Of a DNA stretch of 64,000 bases, positions 50,701 through 63,956 are shown in pieces. The stretch comes from Strix aluco. Taxonomy: Eukaryota; Chordata; Aves; Strigiformes; Strigidae. A model generated the notes under the pieces. The model did not search any database. It saw nothing but the letters and a program-made list of their open reading frames with translations, and was not told the origin of the DNA. Position 1 is the stretch's first letter. Each line of letters opens with the position of its first letter. The stretch is from contig NC_133935.1 in NCBI RefSeq assembly GCF_031877795.1, positions 51,217,330 through 51,281,329 on the forward strand, in the 5' to 3' direction. The position numbers and the translations under genes were made by a program.

Positions 50701-53700
50701 TCCATTACTACCCTCTGAGAAACTGCACTGTCAAAGGGGTAGATTTCCCTTGCTTTTGTCAAGGCTGATATGGAGGATTTTGTACCAAATTTCTGTTCTC
50801 TGTTTTCTGTCTTCACACCCTCTGTAAACCCCATCTCCTCCAACCTGCCACACACATTTAGCAACATTAGACAAAAAGGGAAATGGTAAATACTTACATG
50901 CACCAGCCCAACGCAAGATGTCTTGCAAGAACAGGCTTGCAACACTATCGGCAATTTCAGGGGCACACTTCTTGTGGAAAGACTTACAAAAGGCCCCCTT
51001 GCAGGTTGTGCTTTGCTAATGTATTACAGTGATGCAGAGCCCTGTAATTAATCTTGACTGTGAAGGCGTTGATCGCTGATTACAGTTCCTTGCTGAAAAT
51101 GGACAGCCTGCCAACTTCAGATCCCTCACAGTTTGCAGTAGGCTTACTGCTGTAGTTGCAAATCATCAGTATTCCTCTCAAGCCTCTGCCTTTTCTAGTA
51201 GGAAATGTCCCGGGATAGATGATGGAGAAATCCTGATTAAAAAGCAACAAAAAAAGTTTTTTTTATTTTTTAAAGACCTTAAATCCCATAAATGGATACC
51301 TACTGGTAATGTTTCCATTATTCAACTTCATCTCAGAAGTTAACTCTTGGAAGTTAAAGTGGTTTGGAAGGCTTGTGTCTTTTTCATAATATTTCAATAT
51401 TCAGGAGATGTAAGAGGATTATTATATGATGGAAAGATCATGTTACTGTAGTTGGGAAAAGCAAGATATGTGCATACAGTGTGCAGCACCACAGTGTACA
51501 CAAGGCACAGGAGGAGGGAAAGGTGTCCCAGAGGGATGCCACAGGCAGCAGATATTTGGACCAACACTGCATGTGTTTACAATTGAGTTTTACACCTTGT
51601 GTTGGACTTTATACTGTTACAAAGGCACTGTCTAATTCTTAACTGGCAGCTTGTGTAGGCTTTGGCTCACCTTGATAGGTCTGTTGATTCAACAATCTGT
51701 TATTTCTATACTGTGTTGTCTGTCACCCATTAATTATGAGAAAATGAATTTCTACATCTAACCAAAAGATTTCATTGCAGTATCATAAACCACAGAATCA
51801 TTCATCAAACTAAATTATACAGGTCCTCATGAGTCAAAACTCACAAATACAGAGATTTATAGTTAAATGGATAGAAAGCACAGATAAAGCCTTTTGTCAA
51901 TAGGGACCCATAAAATTAGTCAGGCACAATATACTCCCTGCATATTAGAGAAAGTCTCTTCCTCCCAGGCACCTCCACGCTATTAAAACAAATTAGGCAC
52001 TATACAAAGTAGTTAAATTAAGAAAGCATATCTGGTGAGTCAGGCCAGGATGGCAGAACAGCCTTGTGTCCCCTTGTTGTAGTGCTGCCGATGCATGTTT
52101 CGACCATGCACACCGATAGAGCACACATGTCTCAGCCCACTTTGGGAAGCGTTTGTTGCTTGCCTTGCAGAGGCTGTGCAGAGCCTGGCTTGCAGCAGCC
52201 TTGCCTGGTGTCTGCCTGCTGGTGGCCCCTGCCAGCTCTTTGTGGCCTTCAGCTTGCTCCATGCACCCAGTGCAACCCTAAGGGCTTAGCAGCCTAAGGA
52301 ATATGCTCCTCCATCTTTTTGTGGACTTCCTCTTGGTTTCCTACCTTCCTTGCACACAGACACATACATGCCAAGAAGATCCTTCCCTTAGTTCTACACT
52401 TGCAAGAGCTCACAGTTACATCTCTACCCATGTGCATGCACAGGGATGGATAGGAAGCCATGGGAGAAACCATGAAGAGTCTAGGCCAGCGATATGTTGG
52501 GAGGGATGGGCATGCTGAGGTACGAGGGTGAGTGATTTGTGAGCTCTCTGACGATCATGTAGGAAAACCACTGAGAAAGTGTGTGAGGATAGAGAAGGAT
52601 GGCAGCTGCCTAGTGTGAGCTCATTCCTCATCTAGCTTGTACAGCACAATTCTTCATGCTGGGTCTAAATATTTTTACTCCATTGAGGAATCAGGTGGTA
52701 AAATGGCAATGATACTTTTTCTTCTCAAAAGATAAAAGAACCCAGGAATTGACACATTTAAAATAGAAACTGTTAGAAAAAGCACCAAGATTGCAAATTC
52801 AGATTCTTGATAACTAGGAAGTACCAGAATTGCAGAAAAATTCTCTACAACCTCATGGATATTCTTTATATTGTACCTTTACTTCCTCATTGTGCATCAT
52901 TTCCTCATAGGACCTTTACGAGACTGACTGTGGTGGCAGGATATATTCTAAGGATGAACTCGAGTTGTGCAGTGAAGGGGACTGTTATTAATTATCCCTG
53001 TCTCCTACATTACAGAACCAAAAAGGTCTGTACTGATCGAAGGAGGAGATTCCAGAATAGGAAGGACTGATCTCAGAATTAAATCTTTGAACATTGCCCT
53101 GTAGAACTGGGTTTGGACACTGAGTTCCTGCAGTTCTCTACTGCAGGAATCATTTGAAATAATTTTTCATCCCGAAGTGGTCATTAACCGTGTGATCTTC
53201 ATTTCTGAGTTTCCATGTGAATTGCTAGGGCTTGATTTGCAGAAGTACTAAGCTTTCAGAGCCATGACTGATGCTGGTAGGAGCTGTGTTTTAAATACGT
53301 GAAGTACTCAGAAGCTCAAGTTATTTTGAAAGATCAGGTACAAGCCTTTCAAACTGTGCATCCACAATTAATGGGTGCTTTCAAATTTAATCTCACATTG
53401 GTGCTCTTTCCCTACAATACCAGTGATTCCACTCCTCCATCTTGAACTGGCTTGCTGTACAGATTAATGTTGGTGCAGCACCCTAACAATACAGTAAAAG
53501 AAATTCCATGAAAAAAGAATATTTTGTAACCATATGAGGTTTTGAATAATGTACTGTAAATAAGACATGGGTCCCCCAATCAGCAAGTAAATAGCCACTG
53601 GATTAATAAATAAAATGCTGTTTAGTAAAGCAAAACATTTAGAATTCTTTTTTAGTTTTCATAAAACTGAATTTGCTTATAGACTTCATTATCAAAACGG

Positions 53701-54399
53701 AAAACCAAGAATCATGATGGAAGTCCATGCGCTTTGGGATCCATCTTATCTAACCTTGGCTGTCACATCAGCATTTACATCTGAGTTGGTTATACAGTGT
53801 CTTTCTCTAGTGAGCAGCAAAAAATATGCACTTGGGGAATGCAGTTCATGCAATCTATTCTATACATTTACATTTGAATGAGTGAGCCATATTCTGGAAA
53901 TGCCTATTTCCCTCAATTAGGTAAAGTGGGAGACTGCATGACGAGCTCATCTGTAAATATTTAAAGCTGGTGAGATGCACCTCCCCCCTTTTTTGTGTAT
54001 ATCAACTCTCCTCTCTCTCTCTCTCATACACAGAAGCCCTTTATATTAGAAAATTTAGGACCTAAAATCCAACATACAAAAAATTTAGGTATGTGGGGAT
54101 TATGATGGCTTGAGCATCTTTAATTCACCTGTTTTACATCAGTGCATTGTGATAGTCTTTAGTTACAGGATCACATCCTTTTTTCCCACCAGGTGCCTTC
54201 TTCACTCCTTGCACAATTAATGAACTCTCATTCAGTGACTGAGAAAGGGAACAGACATTATATGGAATAGTCAGAATCCTTTATAACTTGGCACTGTGCA
54301 ACATTTTGATAATTAAAACAAAAGCAATGTGGTACACAGAAAATTATTTTTTAAAATCTGTTGACAGGTCTCAAAATACACTTGTAAACAGTGAGGCCT
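41791..54399. other. Gene-free intergenic DNA with a few unexplained open frames
   Basis: No gene was recognised. Open frames at 43278-43715 (+), 46872-47306 (+) and 50451-50966 (-) are longer than their surroundings but match no family I know. The interval 48.9-52.6 kb is somewhat richer in G+C than its flanks. Confidence 0.5.
54005..54025. repeat. (CT)n low-complexity tract
   Basis: Short CT dinucleotide run with one interruption. A similar shorter CT run is at 11321-11334 and a TA run at 61041-61054. Confidence 0.9.
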
Positions 54400-54600
54400 C
54401 ATTAAGGGTGTGTATCCTTAAGGCCACACTGAGGTCAGTTCTTGGCCTTTACATTTTTATTAATGATATGGAAGAAATGAGAGAATCCTTACTGATTAAA
54501 GTGTACATGTGACACATGAAGAGGGTACACTGAAACAAATGAGTTGATAAGCTGCTGCAAGCAAATGACATGTGAATCAATTCAGATAATTGTAATTCAA
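54400..54600 (+). mobile_element. CR1 LINE reverse-transcriptase remnant
   Basis: A short open stretch translates to LGLYIFINDMEEM, the conserved CR1 reverse-transcriptase segment that follows the catalytic core (family form ..GPLLFNIFINDLEEG..). Flanking sequence up to about 55.1 kb may belong to the same fossil but is too decayed to place. Confidence 0.6.
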
Positions 54601-55099
54601 CAATATTCAGGAATTATAGAGATAATGAGAAACTATCTTGGGAACAGTAACTGAAATGATTGGGGCATCATGTCATTCAGCTGGAGATCAGCTCCTTGTG
54701 CATTATGCAAGGGGAATAACAGCAAAACAAAAAACCAGTCCTGGGATAAATGAGCAAAATAACACCAAAAAGGGTTAGAAAGGTTATGCAACATGCCACT
54801 GGCAAGTCTTCTTCTGAGATGCTCTGCACAGTACTAGCGCTCACAGCTTAAAAAGAAATAAATTGGATCTCTGGTTCAGAGATGAACCAGGAGAAAGATT
54901 AAAGAATTGGAAAACTCGCCTTAGTGGAAAACTGAAGTTCAGTCTGTTTACCTTAACGAAAAGGATAAAGTGTGCCTTGATCACAGTTTCTAATTACCTC
55001 TAGGAGGAATAGAAATTTGATAATTGAAGGCTCTTCAGTCTCAAAAGCACAAACATAACAAGATCAAGTGCCTGGAAGTTGAAAATAGAGACATTCAGA

Positions 55100-58000
55100 A
55101 ATATAAATTACATGTATTAGTATTATGAAAATTAATCACATCAATAATTTAACAAAAATAATGATAGGTTCTTCATACTGCAAATATTTGAATTGAGATT
55201 TTCTATCTTTCAGAAACGATGTTCTAGTTAAATGAAAATTAATTCAGGGAAGAACTGACCTGTGCTACAGTGGAGGTCAAAGTAAACTATCATTTCTGAG
55301 TTTAGGATGTAGGACTGTGGATTGGCTAATTAAACATCATTCATTTTAACTACAGAGTTAGGATGTTTCTGATAACCTCCCTCTCATGCTGTATAGCCCC
55401 AGGGCCCACAGCAAACAGAGGTGTGTCTGTAGAGCTCCAGCTCCCTTTGATCATTCAGGAACTTGGGACAAAGGAAAAGAGTGACCAGTTTAAAAGACAG
55501 TTTAGGAAAAATATCTAAAGGTCATAGGATATGTGCTCTCCTGTTTTCTAAAATAACTCATAAGAATTCTTGAGTGAAAATTTAAAAAAAAAAAATTTGA
55601 AATAGAAAATATCTCTCTTTGTCTGATCTGTGGGGATAATTTCCTTCCTCTAGCAGGGTTCCTGTTTTCAGTAGCTTGATTAAGGAACAATATCTTATGT
55701 GATGAAATGATCCCGGCCACATTTGCATATGAATGCTAGATGATATGGCATAGAAACTGATTAGGCCTCATCTGTCTCACATGCCTGGAGATTAATGCTA
55801 ATAGCACTTAATACATTAAGATTCAGATTAAATTTGACCAGAGAAAATGAAGTGAAAAAGAACTTTGCTAAACTTTTTGGAACTTCACAGGTTCTTTTCT
55901 CTTTCACTTTGGATAGGAAAGTTTCTTCACCTCAGCTATTGCTAGTGTACACATTCTTAGAAATAATAATCTTCTAATCACATACACAGTCTAGAAATGA
56001 CATGAGGAAGATAACAGTGTTTATGATGTGGAGGTCTGTGAACATGTCTCTGACTTTTCCATTCTTATGTTTAGATAAGGCAGGCAGTAGGAGTGAGGGT
56101 ACTTGCTTTCAACAAACTTTTCATTTTCATGAACACAAGAGAAAGAAAGCTATCATTTTCAAGACTTGACAGGGAATGTGGAGGAGTTACATTAAATCTT
56201 TGATATTGTGATCATTTGTTTCTGATTTAAAGTCTCAATATTTTGCTTATACTAGAACGATCCTAGCAGCTGATCCTGAGATGCTTACAGTGGTATGTAC
56301 TATATGCCATCAGGATGCCCTGAGAGTTTGCTGTTTGGAAGTTCACTGGACAGACTTCAGAAGAAAGAGCTCAAGTCGTGAATAAAGTCAAAATAGAAAC
56401 AGGTATAGATTAAGATTCATCAAATAAATTAAATTGCACATGGCTCATTAGTGACCAAACTTTACCTCTGCAGCCTGCCCCATGGTGAGGACAACCTGTC
56501 TTCACTGAAATGAGTAGCTCCTCTGTGACCTCTGAGGCTCACCACCTGAGGTCCAATCTTGTATAAAAGACCTGGCAGCCACTGGCAAATTAAACTTGGG
56601 TTGAGGTCAAAACACTGGATCTCATCACTCCTGAATACTCTGGCAGTTGAGGTACATGCCTCGCATTCATCCCTCTCTCTGAATGAGCTGAAATCCTGGA
56701 TGCAAACATCTTACATGTCAAAAGCTCAGATACAGACAAAATTCAGCTGCTCATTAATTCTGAGATTTTCTCATTTTCTATCAGAGATGATTTTTGCATC
56801 ACTGCATACATGTACCATGTGTAACGCTCCAGTGCAGAAATGCATTGGTCTCATCAGGGTTCTCCCACAAAGTTAATACAGACTGTGGGAAAAGGTTATT
56901 TACATTTTAACTAATGCATGCCTAGCCACTGTTGATGCAGTGAAGAAGAAAATGCCTGAAATATCTTTAAATAAAGCATTGGTTTCTTTGTGAAACAGAA
57001 AGCACTGACAATATCTTTATAGCAGCAATTGGGTTATTTTCAGCATAGAAGTGCGTGTTATTTGTTTATTCAGCTTCTGCAAACCATAACAGCTATAATG
57101 GTGTTTTCAGTTTTATTTACTTTTGAAGATTTTGGGGTTTTTTCATTTTATTAAACCTCGGTTATTTTTCAATAAAAATGCAGTGTCCTATGTTAAAGTA
57201 ACAGGAATTAATATGGTACGCACATAATATGATAAAATACCCTTTTAATACCATAAAAGGTAACAAGGATAGAAGCAAGTGTCTTTTATGACCCTTTTTT
57301 TCATTTTGAAGTATTACCCAGACAAGGCATTTTATAACAAAAATGAGGGTTTGATCTTGTAATGTCACCAGTTGCCAAAAAGTACAAGTTCTTGCTGCAC
57401 TTACAGTGTTATAGGAGGGCAGCACTCCCTCAAACACTTGTCTCTTCTTTTGAAACTCATCTGGTGCTCTTTTGGCCATGAAATAATTTACAAATACTCC
57501 TCTGGAGCACGGAAACTCTTTCAAGACCACCATTCCTACCCAGTAGTCTTTCTGTGGCTACCCACTGACAGCCTACGGGCTGGCCAGATGAGTAGAGCAA
57601 AGCCCTCTTGTACTGGCTGCTGGTGCTTTGTTCCACAATACCACGCTCCCACTTGGACCACCACTGTGTTGTTGCTCTGTTAGCAGATTATACAAGCAAA
57701 GGTTCTGAGTAGACTTCCCCTTGCTTGCTCACTTTCATAAACAGGATGGCAGAGAAACGGAAAAAAGCTGTTACTGTATAAGTTTGTGACTGGAGTTTTG
57801 GATATGCAGCTGATGTGCTACCTGCCATGTGACAGAAACGCACTACATCTGTATTTCCTGATGTCAGCTTAGTTCTGACAATACTGTCTCCCTTCTGGGC
57901 CTACAACAGTATATTTTAATTTCATTTTATAATTTGAATTTTGTGCTGCATTAAGCAGTAAGTCAGTATGTGATAACATACTGACAGGATAACATGTGAT

Positions 58001-58460
58001 AACATGACAGGAATATTTTATAGTACTTTTACATCATAAAAAGATGAATGAAACAGTGATGCCTGATATACCTCATAAATCCTCATGAATCCAGGTAAAG
58101 TGAAGAGGAATTAACAAAATAATCAAAACTGAAAATCCCCCTTCAAGGAGAGCTGCAGTCATGCAAAGGGAGACATGGCAAACAGTCCATAAAAACTGCC
58201 AAAGCAGGATTTGGAGTGGGACTCACACACCTAAACATAGGAGATGGTATGTGGGTATCGAAGCTCCCAGCAGAGTCTGTGAGATCCAGCCAACACATGA
58301 GCATCTAGTGCCCCTGAAAGGGTGTGAGCGCACCTGAGTGGCCACCAGTGTAAGAGTCGGTCAGAAGATCAGCATTGTCTCAACATTGTCATCAGGGACA
58401 TGGATAGTAAGGTACCCGACAACGGCCTGTTTGGAAGACAGTTGCCAATCCCTGGAGTGG
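55100..58460. other. Gene-free intergenic DNA
   Basis: Short open frames only. The small inverted and direct repeat at 57962-58012 is the one structured element seen. Confidence 0.55.
57962..58012. repeat. Inverted repeat overlapping a short direct repeat
   Basis: GTCAGTAT and ATACTGAC are exact 8-bp arms around GTGATAAC. The loop and right arm are then repeated imperfectly (GTGATAACAT..GACAGGA twice). Confidence 0.8.
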
Positions 58461-58617
58461 AATGTGGTTCAAAGGCTCCTGAATGCAGATCTGTGTGGCA
58501 CAGTGAGTGCTGTGCTGTTCTCCTGAGTACTGAACCGTGTGGTACAGGCAGTGCAGTGCTGTTCTTCGGTGCCTGAGCCGTATAGTACAAAGAGTACTAT
58601 TGTTCGGTACCTGGGCC
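58461..58617 (+). repeat. Tandem repeat, about 44-bp unit, 3 to 4 diverged copies
   Basis: Units start at 58493, 58537 and 58580, each beginning GTGTGGNACAG or a variant (GTATAGTACAA) and ending CTGARYACTGAACC, CTGAGCC or CTGGGCC. A partial, more diverged unit precedes them (58461-58492). The array directly abuts the LTR that follows, so it may be part of the same element. Confidence 0.7.
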
Positions 58618-58628
58618 TAGCCGGAGCT

Positions 58629-59232
58629 GTTAGAGATAGCTACTGTCAGAAAAGATGGATCGAACTGTTGCCATAACATTGATGAAGAAATCATGAACTT
58701 TAGACGAACTTTCCTTCGTTATAATACCAAAACACACGTCCTGGTTGAAGGCTACCTGCCTCCAAGACTGACCACGCCTCGGACACTCCCCCCTGTGCAT
58801 GCATGATAACCTTGCTCGAGAAGGGCGGAGATATGATAATTGAATTCTGAGAAGGCCGGAGACCCCTGAGGCAGAGGTGGAGCAAGGTGTGTTACTAAGC
58901 ATAAAAGATGACTTCTTGGCCACGAAAACTTGAAGCTTCCCCACCAAGGATCATGACGATCGACGACGCAGCATCAGCTGGACCCGGGACTGTTAGGACG
59001 TCTTGAGATCAGCGGTGATAGCTATAACTTCTCTTCCTTCTCTCTCTAAACTTAACTTTACTTTTCTCCTTTCTTTCACCCATCTTTAACTATCGCATGT
59101 CGCTTCACAGGCAACACAATAAAGTTTTACTATTTGATTACTGCTATCCCCTTTGGTGTTGGTCACCTTAATTTTGCACTTTTGAGATCATAGCAAATGA
59201 ACCATCACGAGTCCACTGAGTGGACCATGACA
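58629..59232 (+). mobile_element. Solo LTR of an endogenous retrovirus (approximate ends)
   Basis: The segment opens TGTTAGAGATAGC and closes GGACCATGACA. It has a TATA-like CATAAAAGATGAC at about 58898 and AATAAAG at about 59119. Composition and layout (U3, promoter, poly(A) signal near the end) fit a retroviral LTR. No primer-binding site or gag/pol sequence was found beside it. It is a different family from the LTRs at 7.4 and 34.2 kb. A perfect small palindrome, GTCCACTGAGTGGAC, sits near its end (59211-59225). Confidence 0.6.
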
Positions 59233-59792
59233 ACCGGCAGATACCCTGCAGCAGCATAGGTCTTGTGTAGGTTGTGCCTTAGATTTACAAGGCCTAAGCA
59301 CTTGTCTCAGAAACCTCCGGGCATCTCAAACAGCAGGTGATGGCTCTGCATGGGCAGCAGAGTCGAGCCCCAGGCAGGGCTGAATCACCTTCTGACCTCC
59401 ACTGACGAGATCCTCATGGAGTATGTTGGACATTTTAAGACCTTTAAGTTAACATTTACATTTGTATGCCGTAACTGAAGGCTAATTCTACTTCCAGGTT
59501 CCTGTAGTGTGATGGGCAAAAATAAGAGACCTCACTGAAGTAAGCTTCACAATAATATAGGTTCTCTCCTCTACTTAAATACACTCAAATTTGAGGGCTC
59601 TGCTCATCAGCATTAAATTGCTATTCATAGTCCTAATGATATTGCTGGGAGATACAGGAGCTCTGAGGCTGTGGTGCCTCTCCCTCAAATGCTACCTTTT
59701 AGGACTACTACAAATAGAGAACCATGTACAACTCTTTGCTGAGGCCAGTGAGTACATGTGTACAGCAGTGACTAGATTTTGCTCCTGCTGAG

Positions 59793-59838
59793 TAGGAATT
59801 CATCTAGGAATTCAATAGGAATTCATCTAGGGATTTAA
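59793..59838. repeat. 23-bp tandem duplication
   Basis: TAGGAATTCATCTAGG occurs twice, 23 bases apart, followed by AATTCAA and GATTTAA respectively. Confidence 0.9.
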
Positions 59839-61746
59839 ATACGAAGAAGAACAAGCTTTGTCCTGTGAGATGACTTTCACAAAGTCAGGCTTGGAAAATG
59901 ACAGCAACTTGTGTAAAGCTGTTCTCTGTGACCGGGTTTGTCTTCTGCACATTGGCTCCTCAGTTTTTGCTGTTGCACACTGAAGCCCCATCCAGGAAGC
60001 TGAATTCGTGCAGTACCTGGGAGAGTGGTGTAGCCAGGTGAGATCTGGTGTCTGGTTCATCCTGGCCAGTGGTTCATTTCCCTTAGCAAAGAGGCACTCG
60101 CTCCCTGAGGAATTTCATATGGTTGTCTGAGGAAAAGACAGCTTACATTTGGGGAGAAAGCTGTGCTTGTTCTAGTCACTGAATTCAAGAAAATGTCAAT
60201 CACAGCATGTCACGTATGGAAGGGAAATGCCTTCAGATATAGTAATTGCCTTGAAATGGACTGAAGTAAAAAACCCTGTCTTTTCTCTTTGTTCTGCAAA
60301 TTCTGCATCACACACAGGATGCAAACCTTTCATATTTGTTTGGACAATGTACAGGACACTAACATTTGGAAATACTCTGGGTGAGTGTGCAGCCCTGATC
60401 CACAGCCCTGGTAGATGAGGGGCCCGTTAGCCTCTCTGCTGTCAAGCTGTGGCTGAACAGAGTCCTGGTGTGAGCTATGTTGCTCCCTTTGTCTCGCAGC
60501 AATACTCAACATTTTGCAGTGCCTCATGCCATGGCACTGCCACGGTCCCTGAAGGCTCCTTTATGATCTGCATCCTTCTTTTGTATCATGAAGGGCTGGA
60601 GAAGAAGTAGAGATCTTAGCATGAAACTAAGAAGTTCACTTTTTTTCTGTGTGATTTGCCTAAAACTGTAGCATAACACTGTAGACCAATGACTGAGTAA
60701 CGAAGCTGAAGCAATAATTCTCAAAGCTTAATGGCAGTGCATGAACTCAGATGTCCTCAAATGGCTAGCAGCAATGATGCAGGCTCACAGTCAGTATATT
60801 TCTCTGAAGTCTGAGAAGGGTTGAGCATTCAGAAATGTATCATGTTTAACTCAGACACAGCATTTTCTACATTTTCCTGAGAACTTGAGTTTTGGGGTGA
60901 ACTAGTAGTGACTGACAGGAGATCTGTTCATATTTTTATATAAGTGTTTTTGTACACTTGTATATAACTCTTATATACACTATATAACTAACTGCAGCTC
61001 TAATCAAATGAGAATACTCCACTGAGGGTTCTGAAATAAACATATATATATATAAAATTTGGGAAAGACAGTTTCTGGTAGGTAGATAACAAGAAATGAG
61101 AAGGTTTCACAATAGAAATGCAGACAGTGTGTTTCTGTGTGCCACCTTTCCATGACCCTTCTTTCTCTTTCCTCATGTTCTTCTCTCCTCCCCCTCACTG
61201 TCAAGGAAAGTAATTTGGACAAGCAATAGCAGGGACTTGCAACTTGTCAGGGCTAATGAAGGAAATCCAAACAAGAAAACTTGCTCACTTTTTCCAACTC
61301 CATCAACTATTTAAAAAAACATAAGGTCTCTCCCTGAAAAACCTGCTTAAATGACAAGGAGCAATTTAAAAAATATGTAGCATACCCTATGAATAAAACA
61401 TGTCATGTGGTAAAACTGGAACTCAATTATGTTTGTGTATGCTATGTTCTGTCTCTCATCATAGCTACTGTGGCATTTAAGGGATGCTACCCTGCCTCAT
61501 AAAAGTCCTTCTGATGTCTTCAGTGTCTACTGCCTACCTCTGTTGTTTCTGGCATTTGAATGACACACAGAGAGGACTGGAATCATCTCTTTGCAGGAGG
61601 CTGGAAATACACAGCCATTTATGAGAGATTCCCACCTGTCTTGAACCATCAACTCTCAGTGGTCTCATCCTTTTCTCCCAGAGGCAAAATTATCTGAGCA
61701 AAGCAATGGAACCTCTTGGAAACTTCAAGAGTCATGCAGAATCAGA

Positions 61747-61762
61747 AAAAAAAAAAAAAAAG
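61747..61762. repeat. Poly(A) run
   Basis: A simple A homopolymer of about 16 bases with no recognisable retrotransposed body beside it. Confidence 0.85.
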
Positions 61763-63956
61763 TTTTGTTTATTTTCACATTTGCATCTTTAAGCTCAAGC
61801 AAGTCTCGTAGTGAACTGAGCAAAATTACCCTTCTACACACTTCAGGGTAATAATTTTTTTCTTTGTTGGAAGGGATATGAGAACTTACCTGCATACCTA
61901 AGGTATTTGTGTGAATCAGTTTCAATAGCAGTTATGTAAATTATGGTGGTATAATGAAATAGCCCAAATCATCTGTTGTTAAAGCAGCAAGTTTTTGGTC
62001 TCATAAAAGTAAAATAGCAATTTCTGGCTTGTTTTAACTCTGCACTATGCTGGAAATGAACTATGAATTAAAAGTTTACTCACCACCAACAAACTGAGCT
62101 CTTAAGGGGGTGATGTTAAAAAGACCTGGCTTCAGGCCATGAGTTACATGCTCCTTCCATAAGCCCTATGATTGACTGGGGGAATAGACCTCAGAGCCAG
62201 AGCCCTGAGTACACTAAAACTAGTTTACGTGGATCTAGACACAAAAAGTGGCCTCAGAATATTCATCCTTATCGATTGAACATTTTGTATTCACTAGGAA
62301 GCAAAACAAATTAATTAGGTGTACATCAGGCAAAGGTGGTGTCTAATGAAAAGCAGCAAAAATCCCTCTAAGATAATTCCTGTGTCAAAGGTATGTGACA
62401 GAAACAGGATCAACATTTTTTATGAATGCAGACAAGAGCAGATAAGAGCCACATACTTCCTCAGCCTGACTTTCTCTCCCCCATCTTCTCCAGCAGGTCC
62501 TCCCCAATCCCCCCCTGGTGTGCTTCTCCGGTGCCGGTGAGCGCTTGTGAAGAGGCACAGGGATTCACAGCAAGACCTGCTCCACACACTTGCCACATAG
62601 CCTCATGCTAGCCTCTCATGTCACCCTCTCTGAGACACCCCCTTCCTCCTGCCTGTGTCATGAAGTGGATCTGCATGGTGGGGACTGTCCATAGCTACAT
62701 GATAATGATGATGAAGGAAAACTTGCTTGCGGGAAATTTGTAACCATATTAGATGTGGAATTAGCTGCTTGTAGGTAATGGAGCTGTTCCTTTAGCAAGC
62801 ACCAAATACAAATAGGATGTAACTTGCACAACATGTCCCACTCCTCTTAATAGTAACATAGCTATTGGGAAGGGGGGACAAAAATAGTGAGCTTGATCCA
62901 TACCTTTACATGTAAGAAAGCCACAGCTGATGTGCTGGGGATTATACCTGGAAAAGCAGGCTGGTATCTGCCTCGAAATCTTCAGTGACCTACTTAAAGG
63001 CTTCAACTACCAAAGGCCTCAACTACTGGAGACTGACACACATCCTTATCAGCCCCCGTCCCTTGTTTGAGAAACACTGTTTTAGACAATGCAGGCATGG
63101 ATGATACACCACCCTTTTCAACTGGAGGATAAAAAAATTCTTGCCTGCCTTCAAGAAACAGGTACTGATCCTTATAGTACACCCAAGAAGTCAGAGAAGA
63201 ATACATGGTAGAGAGGAAAGACAAGTAATGATAGTCTGGGGACATAATGGAAATGTAGTGATTCATAGATGCAGCTTTCCTTAGAACAAACCAGAACACT
63301 GTATAGATTTCCCCATCTTTTTTAAATAGTTCTGTTGAATTTCATTATTCCCAGAGCAGTAGAAAATGTGGATTCTGAAATTCAATAGTAAATAAAATCA
63401 GGAAAATTGAGGTTATAATTCTGTGACCTCACTGCACTTTGGCATCTCATTATGCATTTCAAAACCGTACAGAAAAAGATGCATACAAAAATGTGTGCAA
63501 AAAGAAAGGGAAAAAATTAAACAAAGAAACACATACCACAAAAGAAGCAGCATAGTATTTTGTGTAGGCTACATGAAGCATTAAGCATCATACATTGCTG
63601 TAATCATTTTCAGAATTCAGCTTTAAATGGGTCAGAAATATAATTAGGGAATGAAGTGGGAAAATTCATGGCAGTTAACACATTTGATTTCTACTGGCTT
63701 GAAGCATGGACTACCTGCTTTCCTAAAATTTAGGATTCAGTCTCCAGCTTTCTGTTCAGCTGACTCCCTTTTTCTTCACAGTATCTAGTGATGGTGCTGT
63801 TCCTAACATCAGCTGTGTATTCATACAGCAGCAGCTCCTTTTCATTAAGAACATTGACCAAAAGCTGATACTAATTCCCATAACTAGATTTTAAATATGG
63901 TAGGTCTGGGCTTGACTGAAATTCATCATGAGGGTGGACTGCTGAAGGGGTTGCTT

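Larger units (their letters stand above)
59233..63956. other. Gene-free intergenic DNA
   Basis: No open frame longer than about 100 codons. It contains simple repeats and the duplication at 59793-59838; nothing else is recognised. Confidence 0.55.

Noticed and set aside
7445..59232. LTRs at 7.4, 34.2 and 58.6 kb as parts of one provirus.
   Set aside because: They differ in sequence and have no internal viral genes between them in the expected order, so they are independent solo LTRs.
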